From: Lepidurus packardi
Lineage: Eukaryota > Arthropoda > Branchiopoda > Notostraca > Triopsidae
Length of the DNA: 64,000 nucleotides
Direction: 5' to 3'
NCBI GenBank assembly: GCA_023053545.1
Contig: JAKZAN010000004.1
Span: forward strand, 310,001 to 374,000
How positions within the stretch are numbered: position 1 is the first letter of the stretch; every line of letters begins with the position of its first letter. The notes under the pieces were generated by a model that saw nothing but the letters and a program-made list of their open reading frames with translations, had not been told where the DNA came from and did not search any database. The translations under genes and the position numbers were made by a program. Below are positions 24,907 to 35,245 of the stretch, in pieces.

Positions 24907-25480
24907 CGTGCAACTAATAGCAAAATGTAACCAGAAATACAAATAACTATACCTTCCAAACGTGCAACTAGACGTAGGCTCTGAAAAGAAAACGACGAAA
25001 CTGAAAATACAAACAGCAACAGCTAGAAAAACCTAAGTAAACTACGTTATGAATGCTCTACACAAAATATCAAAAAACACGTACTTGCAATCCAACGATG
25101 TATGTATGCAATATTATAATAATAGTCGCTTCCTTCCTACAATTCCAAGTATTGCAATTCGGACATGAAATAGTACCGTAAACGTAACAATGAAATTATA
25201 TCGTTTCGTGCAACTAATAGCAAAATTTAACAAGAAATACAAATAACTATACCTTCAAAACGTGCAACTAGACGTAGGCTCTGAAAAGAAAACGACGAAA
25301 CTGAAAATACAAACAGCAACATTAAGTAAACTACGTTATGAATGCTCTACACAAAATATCAAGAAACACGTACTTACAATCCAACGATGTATGTATGCAA
25401 TATTATAATAGTCGCTTCCTTCCTACAATTCCAATTATTGCAATTCGCACATGAAATACCGTAAATGTAACAATTTAAAA
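24907..25480. repeat. Two-copy tandem duplication (period 300 bp) upstream of Rep/helicase ORF
   Basis: Copy 1 starts at 24907 and copy 2 at 25207, both with CGTGCAACTAATAGCAAAAT. They remain nearly identical, with small deletions in copy 2 (an AGCTAGAAAAACC-like block is lost). Each copy also has an inner CGTGCAACTAG. The pair sits directly upstream of the Rep/helicase start and probably contains promoter or subterminal sequence of the Helentron. No ORF is present. Confidence 0.85.
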
Positions 25481-25482
25481 AA

Positions 25483-25776
25483 CCAGTCATAGACTGCCAC
25501 AGCTAACAACGTATACCCAACGAATCTTGATCACCACGTAGACGAGATAAACTAGCGAGTGTTGTGGGCCAGTTTTCTTCTGACAGATTTCGCCGAGCTA
25601 CTTCTCTTGCCCGGCGGTAAAATTCGCTTATCTCCCTCCCCCAGGTACCACCCCAAAATTCTATAGCCCCTTATGGCGAGAACAGAGCTAGGCTCACCAT
25701 CCCACCCTCCCAAGCACGGACTAAAGTCGGTACGATACTATAAGCTGTCCCAGTCATAGACTGGCACAGCTAATAA
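25483..25776. repeat. 27-bp direct repeats with hairpin at the Helentron right flank
   Basis: Copies at 25483-25509 and 25750-25776 differ at two positions. Each contains the interrupted palindrome CAGTC-ATA-GACTG. The 240 bp between them have no ORF. They may mark the right end of the Helentron, or a small separate insertion. Confidence 0.6.
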
Positions 25777-25833
25777 ATGTGTTGTGAGACATTATTTTTC
25801 GATTGTTGGGAAACTTTCCGAACATTGAGAAGG

Positions 25834-25841
25834 AAAAAAAA
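25834..25841 (-). terminator. RNA polymerase III terminator of tRNA-Asp
   Basis: A run of eight T on the minus strand starts two bases past the 3' end of the tRNA. This is a typical Pol III stop. Confidence 0.75.
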
Positions 25842-25842
25842 C

Positions 25843-25914
25843 CTCCCCGGCGGGGAATCGAACCCCGGTCTCCCGCGTGACAGGCGGGGATACTCACCAC
25901 TATACTACCGAGGA
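25843..25914 (-). tRNA. tRNA-Asp (anticodon GTC)
   Basis: A 72-nt cloverleaf on the minus strand. The acceptor stem TCCTCGG pairs with CCGGGGA (one G-U), followed by discriminator G. The internal Pol III A box is TAGTATAGTGG and the B box GGTTCGATTCC (plus positions 25854-25864). The anticodon stem-loop CCGCCTGTCACGCGG carries GTC. The T arm is CGGGG-TTCGATT-CCCCG. No intron is present and CCA is not encoded, as usual in eukaryotes. It closely matches the conserved animal tRNA-Asp and shows no mismatch suggesting a pseudogene. Confidence 0.97.
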
Positions 25915-26740
25915 CTTGAATGATTATTCCTAGGCAGAGTACAAATACTTTTCATTTTGCCTTTTAGTAATTCGCGTGGTTAGAATTCATGCGTCTTTAA
26001 ATGGGGTAATATAGAAAGCGAGGGCATAGCACATACCTAAGACTAGGGGAATACTTAATTATCACTAAAGAAATCTTTAAAAGGGTAATTTATGCATTGT
26101 TGCACTACATAAGTCTATTTTGTACCCTCGGGAGAGGGATCGCCTCACACAAGGTTGTCTAGAAGGCCTCAGTAACTTTGCTAGCTCCTATTGACTTATA
26201 TCCACAGCGAGGCCGGCCTCTCCACCCTGATTTTGACCACATTCATTTCCCACGCCTATAATTGCTTGCTAAATGTATTGGTAAATGTATTGCTTGCTAA
26301 ATGTATTGGTAAATGTATTGCTTGCTAAATGTATTAGGAAATGTATTGCTTGCTAAATGTATTGGGAAATGTATTGCTTGCTAAATGTATTGGGAAATAT
26401 AATGTATTGGGAAGCATAAAGTGTTGTCATCTGCTAGCATTGGCGGCATCATAGTATTCTTTCCATGTATATTTCTCGTATGCAGTTTCTGTTTCTCTCC
26501 AACTGTATTTGAACCGCTTTAAAATACGCTTTCTGGACTTGATTAATACTTGGTTATATACAGTATAGTTATATACTTGATCTTTAGTAAACGCTACCAG
26601 GACAGACAAATTTACGTTCATTCCATATCGATGTATTGGGAAGCATAGTTACATTGTTGTCAAAAGATAGGCAATGATTTAATAAATCAAGTGCTGAGAA
26701 GAGAAAAAGTTTCACCAAGGGATATTCTCTCATAGTCGCC
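25915..26740. other. Intergenic region with minisatellite and CUB-A 3' flank
   Basis: Between the tRNA and the CUB-A stop codon. It contains the 28-bp minisatellite at 26261-26402. The right part probably belongs to the 3' UTR of CUB-A. No coding exon was seen. Confidence 0.5.
26261..26402. repeat. 28-bp minisatellite, about five copies
   Basis: The unit ATTGCTTGCTAAATGTATTG plus an 8-base variable tail (GTAAATGT, AGGAAATGT, GGGAAATGT) repeats in tandem. It then decays into short ATGTATTGGGAA copies, one of which recurs near 26630. Confidence 0.9.
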
Positions 26741-28459
26741 TTATTTTCCGCCGGACAAACATGGTTGTTGGACGTAATTGAGGCAGAAACCCATGTTATT
26801 GGCATCTACGACACTGGTTTCCGTGCTGTCAGTGTAGTAGCGAACTTCGAATGGGGTTCGGTAACCTAATAAGACAGAAAGAAAGGAAAAACATATTAGG
26901 AATAACCGAGAGACTTGCTAACTTCATCTCTTACTGTAAACCGTAGCACTGGTAGTTTTGCCGTCAACCGTATTGAAGTACATGCCACAAAACTTATCGA
27001 CACACTGAGTGGATAAGGTTCCCGTGGTCGCCAGTAAAGCAAAGTTAGTGGAATCAGAGCCACATGGGATCATGACCCAATCCTTTGCACAACCCCCTAG
27101 AATGGCAGGAACGGGCGTAGCTGCTGCTACCGCGGCTGATTGATCAGTGCGGGAAAAGAGTTGAGTCGCTGTCGATTCACTGATGGTGAAAGAAACAGGC
27201 GTAGTCGACGGGTTCAAGGAATCCGTGCAAGCAGTGTAGCAAATTCCGCAAAAGCCTTCATTTTTGCGAATGCAAATGGAATAATCCTGCAGAGAGATTT
27301 GCCGAGCTGGGTCTGTAATCGGGACAATATCGAAATTGTAGCTTTTCAACGTTCCTGAAGTTGCGGTGTAGTACTGGAGGCAATCACTCGGGGCTACGAA
27401 TTCAAAGTTGATTTGAGCCTTATTTCAATAGTCTTTTGTAAAGGCTAGAAAGTTACGTTCAAGACTTTAAGTTATCTAATATGTACCGGTAAGTCGGGAA
27501 TCACAAGGAATTTGACTTAATTTCAAGTTCCATGTTCTGTCGCTACTTCCTGAAAGAATGAAATTCAGTGTCCAGGAGAGTTGGTCGGTCCTCGTATCCA
27601 AGTACACTAGAGAATGAAACATAAAGATCATGATTTGGATGTTAAGGAAGTAGTGGGGAAGTAAGCCTCGATTCTTACTGTGCTGTCCAGCGTTGTCACC
27701 GCAAATCGATGGGACATTATTGGAGGCTCCGCTCACTGTAAATACGTCTGTAGTACAAAGGTTGTTGGTAGTAGTGGGCTGTGCGATGGTAAACGAGATA
27801 AAGTCCACTCGCAACTGGCAAATGTTAGTTGAGCATTTCTTGACGGTAATCGAGCATTGACCGCCGGTGGAATACGTTGTACCCACACCGCCGGGGTTCG
27901 TGAAGTACGTGCAGTTTCTCGACGTGCTTTGTCCGCACTTTGAGATAATGACTGAAACGTGAAGAAGCACATCCCTATGAATCTCTTACAAATTATCTAA
28001 AAATGGTAGTCTTACGAGTGCAGCACACTCCAAAGCCGGATGCACAAGAGCCTGCCGCAGACCCACCAGCTGTAGCACATTCTGCGGAAGTCATACACGT
28101 GCCGTTGTAGCTGTTAGTGCCCAGACAGGCATCGTTGCTAAACTTGACGATAGAAAACAGCGAGAAAACTGAGGAAAGTTTGAAAGAATCTCTTATTAGC
28201 CTGGCAATTGCTGCGAAGGTTTGGTTATGACACTTACACTTGCCGTCACGCGAATCAGACGTCACATTATTGCCGACCGTTTCCTGTTCTGTTTCCCAGC
28301 CACTGGTTTTGGCGCAAACGGAACTTGGGCACAAAATCGCCACACTCGCTAAGATCAAAACAAACTTTTCTATGGCCTGAAAAACAAATAAAAATGAATT
28401 GAAAATGCTATTTATTTTTTTTATCGCATTTTTTGTTTGTTGGTAAGAGCACTTACCAT
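26741..28459 (-). CDS. Secreted two-CUB-domain protein, paralogue A
   Basis: Seven coding exons: 28459-28457 (only the ATG), 28376-28238, 28168-28016, 27951-27679, 27606-27487, 27393-26935, 26865-26741. They total 1272 nt, or 423 residues, in frame throughout. The first 25 residues form a signal peptide (hydrophobic FVLILASVAILC). Next is a six-Cys segment starting SNDAC and ending GFGVCC. CUB-like domain 1 begins CGQSTSRNCTYF. CUB-like domain 2 begins DCLQYY, with an ICIRKNEGFCGICY core. A short Ala/Pro linker (AAVAAATPVPA) leads to a final Cys-rich part (GGCAKDW, CVDKFCG, GFCLNY). CUB domains are extracellular beta-sandwich binding modules; the ligand is unknown. It is the first of four minus-strand paralogues. 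Exons 2-7 match the others in number and phase, with one codon fewer in exon 4. Confidence 0.85.
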
Positions 28460-28508
28460 TGCTCAGGCTTCGATATTGACTGTGCTGACTGCATGAACTT
28501 GACAGAGC

Positions 28509-28516
28509 TTTTTATA
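28509..28516 (-). promoter_or_regulatory. TATA box of CUB-A
   Basis: TATAAAAA on the minus strand, about 50 bp upstream of the ATG. Each CUB paralogue has a TATA motif at a comparable place, so position conservation supports it. Confidence 0.6.
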
Positions 28517-29455
28517 CCAGTCTTTCAACACCTTGTGCAATATAAGGGCTTTACTCATGTTCCCTACTTCTTTTTCTTGTTCTAGACACCTGTCTACTAC
28601 AAGACAAGGTTGTAGGCGGTTAAGTGCACTAATAACAGTCATTAAAACCGTGTATGTTTGTGTGGCTTTCTTAACCAAACCAGATTATTCATCATGTTTC
28701 TATTTCTGACAAGTTGGGTAAAAATAGACCAAGCAGAAAAGTATATGAATATTTTATCCTCTATTAAGTAGGAAAAACATCCCTACGATGGTTTTATTTA
28801 AGAGAAACAATCCAAGTCTTAAAAAGAATTCATAAGAAGTACCCGGAAAATGAGTAACGAAGTTCTTCTGTTGTCCACGGTATACTCGAACGCCGAAAGG
28901 CGCTTCAGCATGGTGAATTTTGATTCCAAATTCTCATTCCCTGTGCAATGTAACGAAATTATGTTGTGACACTTATGTTTATATTTATGCGTATGCATAA
29001 AGATACACATAGTGTCTGTGTTTATGCATGGAATGTATCTAGGCACCTACACCGTCGATTTTCTAAGGTTGCTTTCCGTAATTTTCTACAAAGCATTCAA
29101 GTTTTATTATTTATTTATTTAAAATGAAGATTTTATTTTAAACCCCTTACTGCTCAAAGTTGTAAAAAATTTTACTCGGTAAGTCTAAATTTCTATTTTT
29201 GCTGCATTTCTTCTTTGTGAAAAACGCCGCTCTCAAACTGTGGATTAAAACACCACAATTTTTTTAGTTTTTAGTGTATATGAAAATAACCATCAAAACC
29301 ACACCTGTACTGCGGAGGATTTTATTTTTCAACAAAATTCAAAAGTGTTACACAATAAATTAATGGTCACACGTCTAAAACGAGCAAAAGAAGAAAGAAA
29401 TTGCGGTGCAAAAGGGTGATCATCCCGCCAAAGGCTTTTCATCGCTGGTCCGTTA
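28517..29455. other. Intergenic region between CUB-A and CUB-B
   Basis: A/T-rich, with no coding exon. Around 28878-29045 there is a diverged copy of sequence also present near 32420-32540 (the CCACGGTATACTCGAAC and TGCATGGAATGTATCTA motifs). The intergenic DNA was therefore duplicated together with the genes. The right end is CUB-B 3' flank. Confidence 0.45.
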
Positions 29456-31241
29456 TTACCCGGTCGAGGTACAGGCTTGTTGAACATAGTTGAGGCAGAA
29501 ACCCATATTAGCAGCATCGACCACGTCAGTTTCCGTGCTGTCGGTGTAGTAGCGAATTTCGAACGGAGTCCGGTAACCTGCGAGGAAAACGGAGCTTTTT
29601 AAGATAGTAATTAAGCTAAAATGTGACGATGTTTACTGTATACAGCTGCATTGGTAGCAAGGCCATTGATCGGGTTGAAGAATCTCCCACAAAACTTGTC
29701 AACGCACTCAGTTGTGTAATCTCCGACAACTGATAGTAATGCAGAATTAGTTTGATCAGTGCCGCAAGGAATCGAGACCCAATCTTTGGCACAACCGCCA
29801 AGAATGCCCGGAACGGCTGCAACAGCAGCAACAGCAGCAACGGCAGGAACGGCAGGAACGGCAGGAGTGACAGGAATACCGGTGCCTGCAGGGATCGCAG
29901 GTACTGCAGCTACTGCAGCTACTGCAGCTACTGCAGCTACTGCAGCTACCGCTAATGCTTGTTCGTTGCGTGCAAAGTTTCGTGTCGCTATGGATTCACT
30001 GATGGTAAAAGAGACCGGGTTAGCTGAATTCACAGAATCCGTACAAGCGGTGTAGCAGATTCCACAAAACCCCTGGTTTTTGCGGATGCAGATGGAGTAG
30101 TCTTGGTTAGAAATCTGCCTCGCTGGATCGGTATTAGGAACAAAATCGAAATTATAGCTCTTAATCGTCCCAGAGGCTTCCGTGAAGTATTGAAGGCAAT
30201 CGCTCGGCGCTGTATAAAATAAAACGTAATTCAGAATGATTCAAAATTTTCGTTAGAACGAATGGATTCGTGTCTAGACACCTGTAAGCCGTGAGTCGCA
30301 AGGAATCTGGGTAAGTTTCAAATTCCATGTTCGAGACGAACTTCCGGAAAGCATAAAGTTGAGGGTCCAAGTTTCCTGACTGGCGCTCGCGTCCAGGTAC
30401 ACTGAAAGTGTGCTTACTCTAATTAGTCTGTCAATGGGGCAGGCAATACAATTAATCCTTACTATGTTGTCCAGCGTTGTCGCCGCAGATTGCTGGCACG
30501 TTGTTAGAAGCTCCGCTGACCGTGAATATGTCCGTAAGGCAGAGGTTGTTGCTGCTGTTGGTCGGCTGTGCGATACTGAACGAAATAAAGTCCACCCGCA
30601 ATTGACAAATGTTGTCATCGCACTTCTTGACGGTCATCGAACATTGACCGCCGGTGGAATACGTTGTACCCACACCACCGGGGTTCGTGAAATACGTGCA
30701 GTTTCTCGACGTGCTTTGCCCGCATTTCGATATAATGACTAAAACGTGAAATTTGAGCGTTGGACTCCGTTAGTTTAGTTCAGAATGTGTCTTACGGGTG
30801 CAGCAAACTCCAAATCCAGAGGCGCAAGAGCCAGCCGCAGTTCCGCCAGCTGTAGAACATTCTGCAGAAGTTAAGCACGTCCCATTGTAGCTATTGCTGC
30901 CTTTGCAGGCGTCATTTTTGAACTTGACGATGGAAAACAAGGAAAAAACTGCCGATAATCAAAACGAGATTGGATGAGAAAACAGTTTGGTAGCGAAAAA
31001 CCAGCCACTTACATTTGCCTGAACGAGGATCAGAGGTCACATTACTGCCAATCGTATTCGGGTCCGATTCCCAGCCACGGTTCTCGGCTGAAACTACCTC
31101 CAGGCATACGATCACCACAATCCACATGAACTTTTCCATAGTCTATGCAATAAAAAATAATATAAATTTTAAAATTAAGCCTAAAAACGTGTAATATCTT
31201 GACTTTCCACAAAAACCTTCCTCATAACTTACCAGTGCCAT
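29456..31241 (-). CDS. Secreted two-CUB-domain protein, paralogue B (Ala/Val-rich linker)
   Basis: Seven coding exons: 31241-31233, 31142-31013, 30948-30796, 30738-30463, 30401-30282, 30209-29637, 29577-29456. They total 1383 nt, or 460 residues, in frame. Layout is as in paralogue A: signal peptide (KFMWIVVIVCLEVVSA), six-Cys segment, CUB-like domain 1 (CGQSTSRNCTYF), CUB-like domain 2 (DCLQYF ... GFCGICY) and a C-terminal Cys-rich block ending TSTG. Between domain 2 and GILGGCAKDW sits an expanded hydrophobic linker of about 50 residues made of AAV, PAV and VPA repeats, absent from paralogue C. At DNA level this is a 9-bp repeat. The gene lies in the left arm of the inverted duplication and is the closest relative of the CUB-E flanks. 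It is predicted to be secreted; ligand unknown. Confidence 0.87.
29816..29955. repeat. Coding 9-bp minisatellite in CUB-B exon 6
   Basis: GCTACTGCA units repeat about six times at 29900-29948, with degenerate GGCAGGAAC and AGCAACAGC relatives to the left. On the minus strand they encode Val-Ala-Ala. The same tract is shorter in CUB-E and missing in CUB-C. Confidence 0.85.
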
Positions 31242-31279
31242 GGCTGCGATACCTGTGCCGACTGACTGGTACCACACTC

Positions 31280-31287
31280 CTTTTATA
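31280..31287 (-). promoter_or_regulatory. TATA box of CUB-B
   Basis: TATAAAAG on the minus strand, followed by an initiator-like CAGTCAGTCGG and then the ATG about 40 bp downstream. The same arrangement is found in CUB-E, in the opposite orientation. Confidence 0.75.
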
Positions 31288-33131
31288 ATACCTAGTAGTG
31301 CGTTTTCTTTTTGTATATGGTAAAAACGCATTTTTCTAGGAAGTTGTTTGCGGTTTAATCGGCATAGAGCAAAGTCCTGTAGTCGGTAAACTTGAAAATA
31401 ACAGTTGTGGTCCACCCTATACTTTTTATGCGTTGAGCGGTCTCCTAATTACATACAACGTAAAAATAAATAGTAAAAATACGTGAAGCTTACTTAAAAA
31501 GGGGTGAAACTACAGAAGTTCGGAGCAAAATTAATTTACTTAAAAAGTTCAGGTAATTTTTATGAATATTTCAGTAAAAGCAAGAAGAATTTATACGTTT
31601 CTCTTTACTCTCCAAATGAAGCCTTGGCTTACAACTCCAATTCACCATGGAACAAACCAAGCTCATTCATTTCTGTTCAAAAAAAATACCGGACCTTGCA
31701 CAAGCCTCTTGGAACAGCAGGCCCTCACAATTATGCTTCTGTAAATCCCAGGAAGGTCAGTAAATGGTTAATAAAAGGATTGCGCCTACGCACGCATTAC
31801 GCAAAAAGAAAAAAAAAAAGTTTGAATTACAGACTTGGAATGTTTTCAGTCCAAGCCGTTAGTCCGTATGTAGATATAATTCGCGGCCCGCTAATACATT
31901 TTGCATTTTGCAGAGATCACTAATTTGCCTAATTGATCAAAACGATAGGATCTAAAGCCCAACCCCAACCATATCCATTAGAAATGTATTTACTAAAATC
32001 CATCTCTAGTAGGTAGCGTGGGAGCGTCCAAAGCTGTATAACTTGAAGGGCGGAGTAAGGTATAAGGCACGATATTATGCCACTTTAAGTACTAAGCAGA
32101 ACATTCCGAGAGTTCTCCTACCCGCAGGCGAGTTCCTGACAACAAGCCATAACAGGCCCGGTTAATTAATGAGCTAGTCTCAGTACATTGGGAGTATATA
32201 AATGTGTGGCTGTCGTAGTTTCCCGGACCAGTAAAAGCCAAGCTGCCCCAAATACTACCTATGTAGTCAAACACTAAACGTGGCGTCCGCGATGAGGCTA
32301 CTGAAATGTCTCGTCGTACTGTTCTTAGCCCAGGAAGAACCTTAGGTAAGCTGTTCGTTTTTAACTGGGTTATGTTAGCATCCATACTGCATTGAATTAG
32401 TGGCCCCTGTATACCTTAAGACCACGGTGTACTCCAACCTCTAGTGGCGCTGTGTAGCAAACTTGGATTCGAACATTCTTATTATCTGTGGAATATCATG
32501 AAATTAAATTATGACAGTAATGCATGGCATGTATTTACCTAGTGCAACTAGTAAGCTTTTGTTAATATATTTTCCCAGAAATTTTTTTACGTAGATTTTT
32601 TATCATTGTGCGAGATCGTGGAAATTATCAAGTCCCGGTTGGAACATGTACTCGAAATAAACGATTTTTTACAGCGAATATGTTTTTTTTATTACGCTGT
32701 ATGAAAATGTGATCAGCATTTTAAATACTTTAAAAAAATTAAGTAATTGAGGTACTGTCATATAAAAGTGAAGCACGAATTTCGCGTAATTGATAAATCG
32801 ATTAGTCTCAGATATTTTCACTAAAAGAACACGTAAAACTTTCACTTCTCAAAGTTGTAAAATATTCTTCTCAGTAGGTCTGAGTTATATTTTACTGAAT
32901 TTTCATAGTGCAAAATATTGCAATGAAACTTTGGAGTAAAATGGTAATAAAATGGAGTAAAACAGTCGAAATTACCTCTGTGCTGCGAATGATTTGTATC
33001 TTGTGGAAGAGAAGTTAAAAAACAGGTTACACAATAAGTTAATGGCTTCACGCCTAACACATTCAAAAGAATAAATAAATTGCGGTTCAAAGGGGTATTT
33101 TTCCCCCGAAGGGTATTTTGTAGCACTAGCC
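31288..33131. other. Intergenic region between CUB-B and CUB-C
   Basis: The left 1.3 kb belongs to the inverted-duplication arm. Around 32119-32183 is a segment (TTAATTAACCGGGCCTGTTA on the minus strand) that recurs near 40674 and 47102. The open frame at 31504-31923 matches one at 47786-47415, but it starts without ATG and most differences change amino acids, so I do not call it a gene. The right 500 bp is CUB-C 3' flank. Confidence 0.5.
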
Positions 33132-34823
33132 TTATTTCCCGGTCGAGGTACAGGCTTGTTGAACATAGTTGAGGCAGAAACCCATGTTAGCAGCATCGAC
33201 CACGCCAGTTTCCGTGCTGTCGGTGAAATAGCGAACTTCAAATGGAGTCCGGTAACCTGCGAATGAAACGGAGCTTTTTAAGATACGAAGTAAGCTAAAA
33301 TGTGACGATGTTTACTGTAAACGGCTGCACTGGCTGTAGCGCCATCATTCGAATTGAAGAATCTCCCACAATACTTGTCAACGCATTGAATTGTGGTATT
33401 TCCAACAACTGATAGCAATGCAGAATTAGTTTGATCGGTGCCGCAAGGGATCATGACCCAGTCTTTGGCGCAGCCGCCAAGAATGGCAGGGATAGGAGTA
33501 AGAATCGCTGCTGCTTGTTCGTTACGTGCAAAGTTTTGGGTCGCTATGGATTCAGTGATGGTAAAAGAAACCGGGTTAGCTGAATTCACAGAATCCGTAC
33601 AAGCGGTGTAGCAGATTCCACAAAACCCCTGGTTTTTGCGGATGCAGATGGAGTAGTCTTGGTTAGAAATCTGCCTCGCTGGATCGGTATTAGGAACGAA
33701 ATCGAAATTATAGCTCTTAATGGTCCCGGAGGCTTCCGTGAAGTATTGAAGGCAATCGCTCGGCGCTGTATGAATAAAACGTAACTCAGAATGATTCAAA
33801 ATTTAGATTTCATTAGATAAATGGATTCGTGTCTGGACACCTGTTAGCCGTGAGTCGCAAGGAATCTGGGTTAGTTTCAAATTCCACGTTCGAGACGAAC
33901 TTCCGGAAAGCATAAAGTTGAGGGTCCAAGTTTCCTGACTGGCGCTCGCGTCCAGGTACACTGAAAGTGTGCTTACTCTAATTAGTCTGTCAATGGGGCA
34001 GGCAATACAATTATTCCTTACTATGTTGTCCAGCGTTGTCGCCACAGATTGCTGGCACGTTGTTAGAAGCTCCGCTGACCGTGAATATGTCCGTAAGGCA
34101 GAGGTTGTTACTGCTGTTGGTCGGTTGTGCGATACTGAACGAAATAAAGTCCACCCGCAATTGACAAATGTTGGCATCGCATTTCTTGACCGTCATCGAA
34201 CATTGACCGCCGGTGGAATACGTTGTACCCACACCACCGGGGTTCGTGAAATACGTGCAGTTTCTCGACGTGCTTTGCCCGCATTTCGATATAATGACTA
34301 AAATGGGAAGTTTGAGCGTTTGACTGTTAGTTTAGTTCAAAATGTGTCTTACTGGTGCAGCAAACTCCAAATCCAGAGGCGCAAGAGCCAGCCGCAGTTC
34401 CACCAGCTGTAGAACATTCGGCGGAAGTTAAGCACGTCCCATTGTAGCTATTGCTGCCTTTGCAGGCGTCATTTTTGAACTTGACGATGGAAAACAGTGA
34501 CAAGACTGCCGAAATCAAAACAAATTAAAACCAAACCCAATGAGAGCATAATTTTTTGCGAAAAACTATCCACTTGCATTTGCCTGAACGAGGATCAGAG
34601 GTCACATTACTGCCAATCGTATTCGGGTCCGATTCCCAGCCACTGTTCTCGGCTGAAACTGCCTCCAGGCATAAAACCACCACAATCCACATGAACTTGC
34701 CCATCATCTATGCAATAAAACCCATAATATTGTTTATGCAACTGAAAATTATGTTCCAGAAACTTTTTAAAATATCACTTGTTAACATATTTTGACTTCT
34801 CAAAAGAACTCAGCACTTACCAT
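33132..34823 (-). CDS. Secreted two-CUB-domain protein, paralogue C
   Basis: Seven coding exons: 34823-34821 (ATG only), 34707-34578, 34505-34353, 34297-34022, 33960-33841, 33765-33316, 33256-33132. They total 1257 nt, or 418 residues, in frame. It has a signal peptide (KFMWIVVVLCLEAVSA), the six-Cys segment (KNDAC to GFGVCC), and two CUB-like domains with a short linker (AAAILTPIPA) instead of the Ala/Val tract of B. The C-terminus is TSTGK. The donor after exon 2 reads AAAT|GCAAGT, a GC-AG intron, where B and E have GTAAGT. Exon 5 and intron 5 are identical to those of CUB-E on the other strand. Predicted extracellular protein of unknown ligand. Confidence 0.87.
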
Positions 34824-34867
34824 TGCTATGGCTGATATCCTTGTGACAATTGCCTTGTTCCGTCCGC

Positions 34868-34875
34868 CTTTTATA
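34868..34875 (-). promoter_or_regulatory. TATA box of CUB-C
   Basis: TATAAAAG on the minus strand, 45 bp upstream of the ATG, placed as in the paralogues. Confidence 0.65.
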
Positions 34876-35245
34876 CCTCGCAGTGCATTTTCCTTTTTTC
34901 TTTTCTTCCATACTGCAAATACTTATCTTTCGGCAGTCGTTTTTCTTTTGGTCCGTTTGGAGAGAACAAGTTATATTGCGGTAAGCGCGCAAATGACAGT
35001 CTTTTGTTCCACGAAATACTTTTTGGCATTGTGCGGTTTTTTCCCTAATTATGTTTTTAAAAAAATACTTTTAAACGTCAAGCCACGCTAAAGTCGGCGA
35101 GCTATACTCGTTACTCCAACCGTGTATTTCAACTGCTGTATTCCAACCGTGTTTTTGCACAACCACCCATGAATATTGTGTTTACAGTATAATGAATAAT
35201 CCCTATTCCCCAAACGCTTTTTAAAACAAGAATCACTAAAAGGCT
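34876..35245. other. Intergenic region between CUB-C and CUB-D
   Basis: About 370 bp of A/T-rich sequence with no recognisable coding or RNA feature. It contains the CUB-C upstream region and the CUB-D 3' flank. Confidence 0.5.

Larger units (their letters stand above)
9060..25780 (-). mobile_element. Helentron/Helitron2-type rolling-circle transposon (limits approximate)
   Basis: Two hallmark Helitron proteins lie on the minus strand: a Rep/helicase/endonuclease ORF (24879-16912) and an RPA-like ORF (11093-10050). The probable 5' side, on the right, holds a 300-bp tandem duplication (24907-25480) and 27-bp direct repeats with a small hairpin (25483-25776). The left limit is guessed from a composition change near 9.06 kb, since I found no terminal motif there. 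Helentrons lack the TC...CTRR ends of classic Helitrons, so missing ends are not decisive. Between the two ORFs sit an exon-like fragment and a decayed retrotransposon tail. The element could be two overlapping insertions instead of one of about 16 kb. The Helitron identity is secure; the single-unit span is inference. Confidence 0.6.
29340..32600. repeat. Left arm of large inverted duplication (CUB-B and flanks)
   Basis: The reverse complement of this 3.3-kb segment matches 46660-49930. The match includes the CUB-B 3' UTR, the gene, its TATA promoter, and about 1.35 kb of upstream sequence (shared blocks at 31490-31760, 32092-32390 and 32400-32540). The ends are estimated by eye. The spacer is about 14 kb and contains CUB-C, CUB-D and transposons. 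Confidence 0.85.

Noticed and set aside
29880..29950. Short tandem units as a CRISPR-like array
   Set aside because: The 9-bp units are contiguous without spacers and lie in a coding exon of a eukaryotic gene.
30410..30742. Plus-strand 110-codon ORFs inside CUB-B and CUB-C (and minus-strand in CUB-E)
   Set aside because: They are antisense shadows of CUB exon 4, repeated because the gene is repeated.
31504..31923. Open frame duplicated in both inverted arms (also 47786-47415)
   Set aside because: It starts at GTG without an ATG, most differences between copies change the amino acid, and the frames diverge after about 90 codons through indels. Conservation reflects the duplication, not coding selection.
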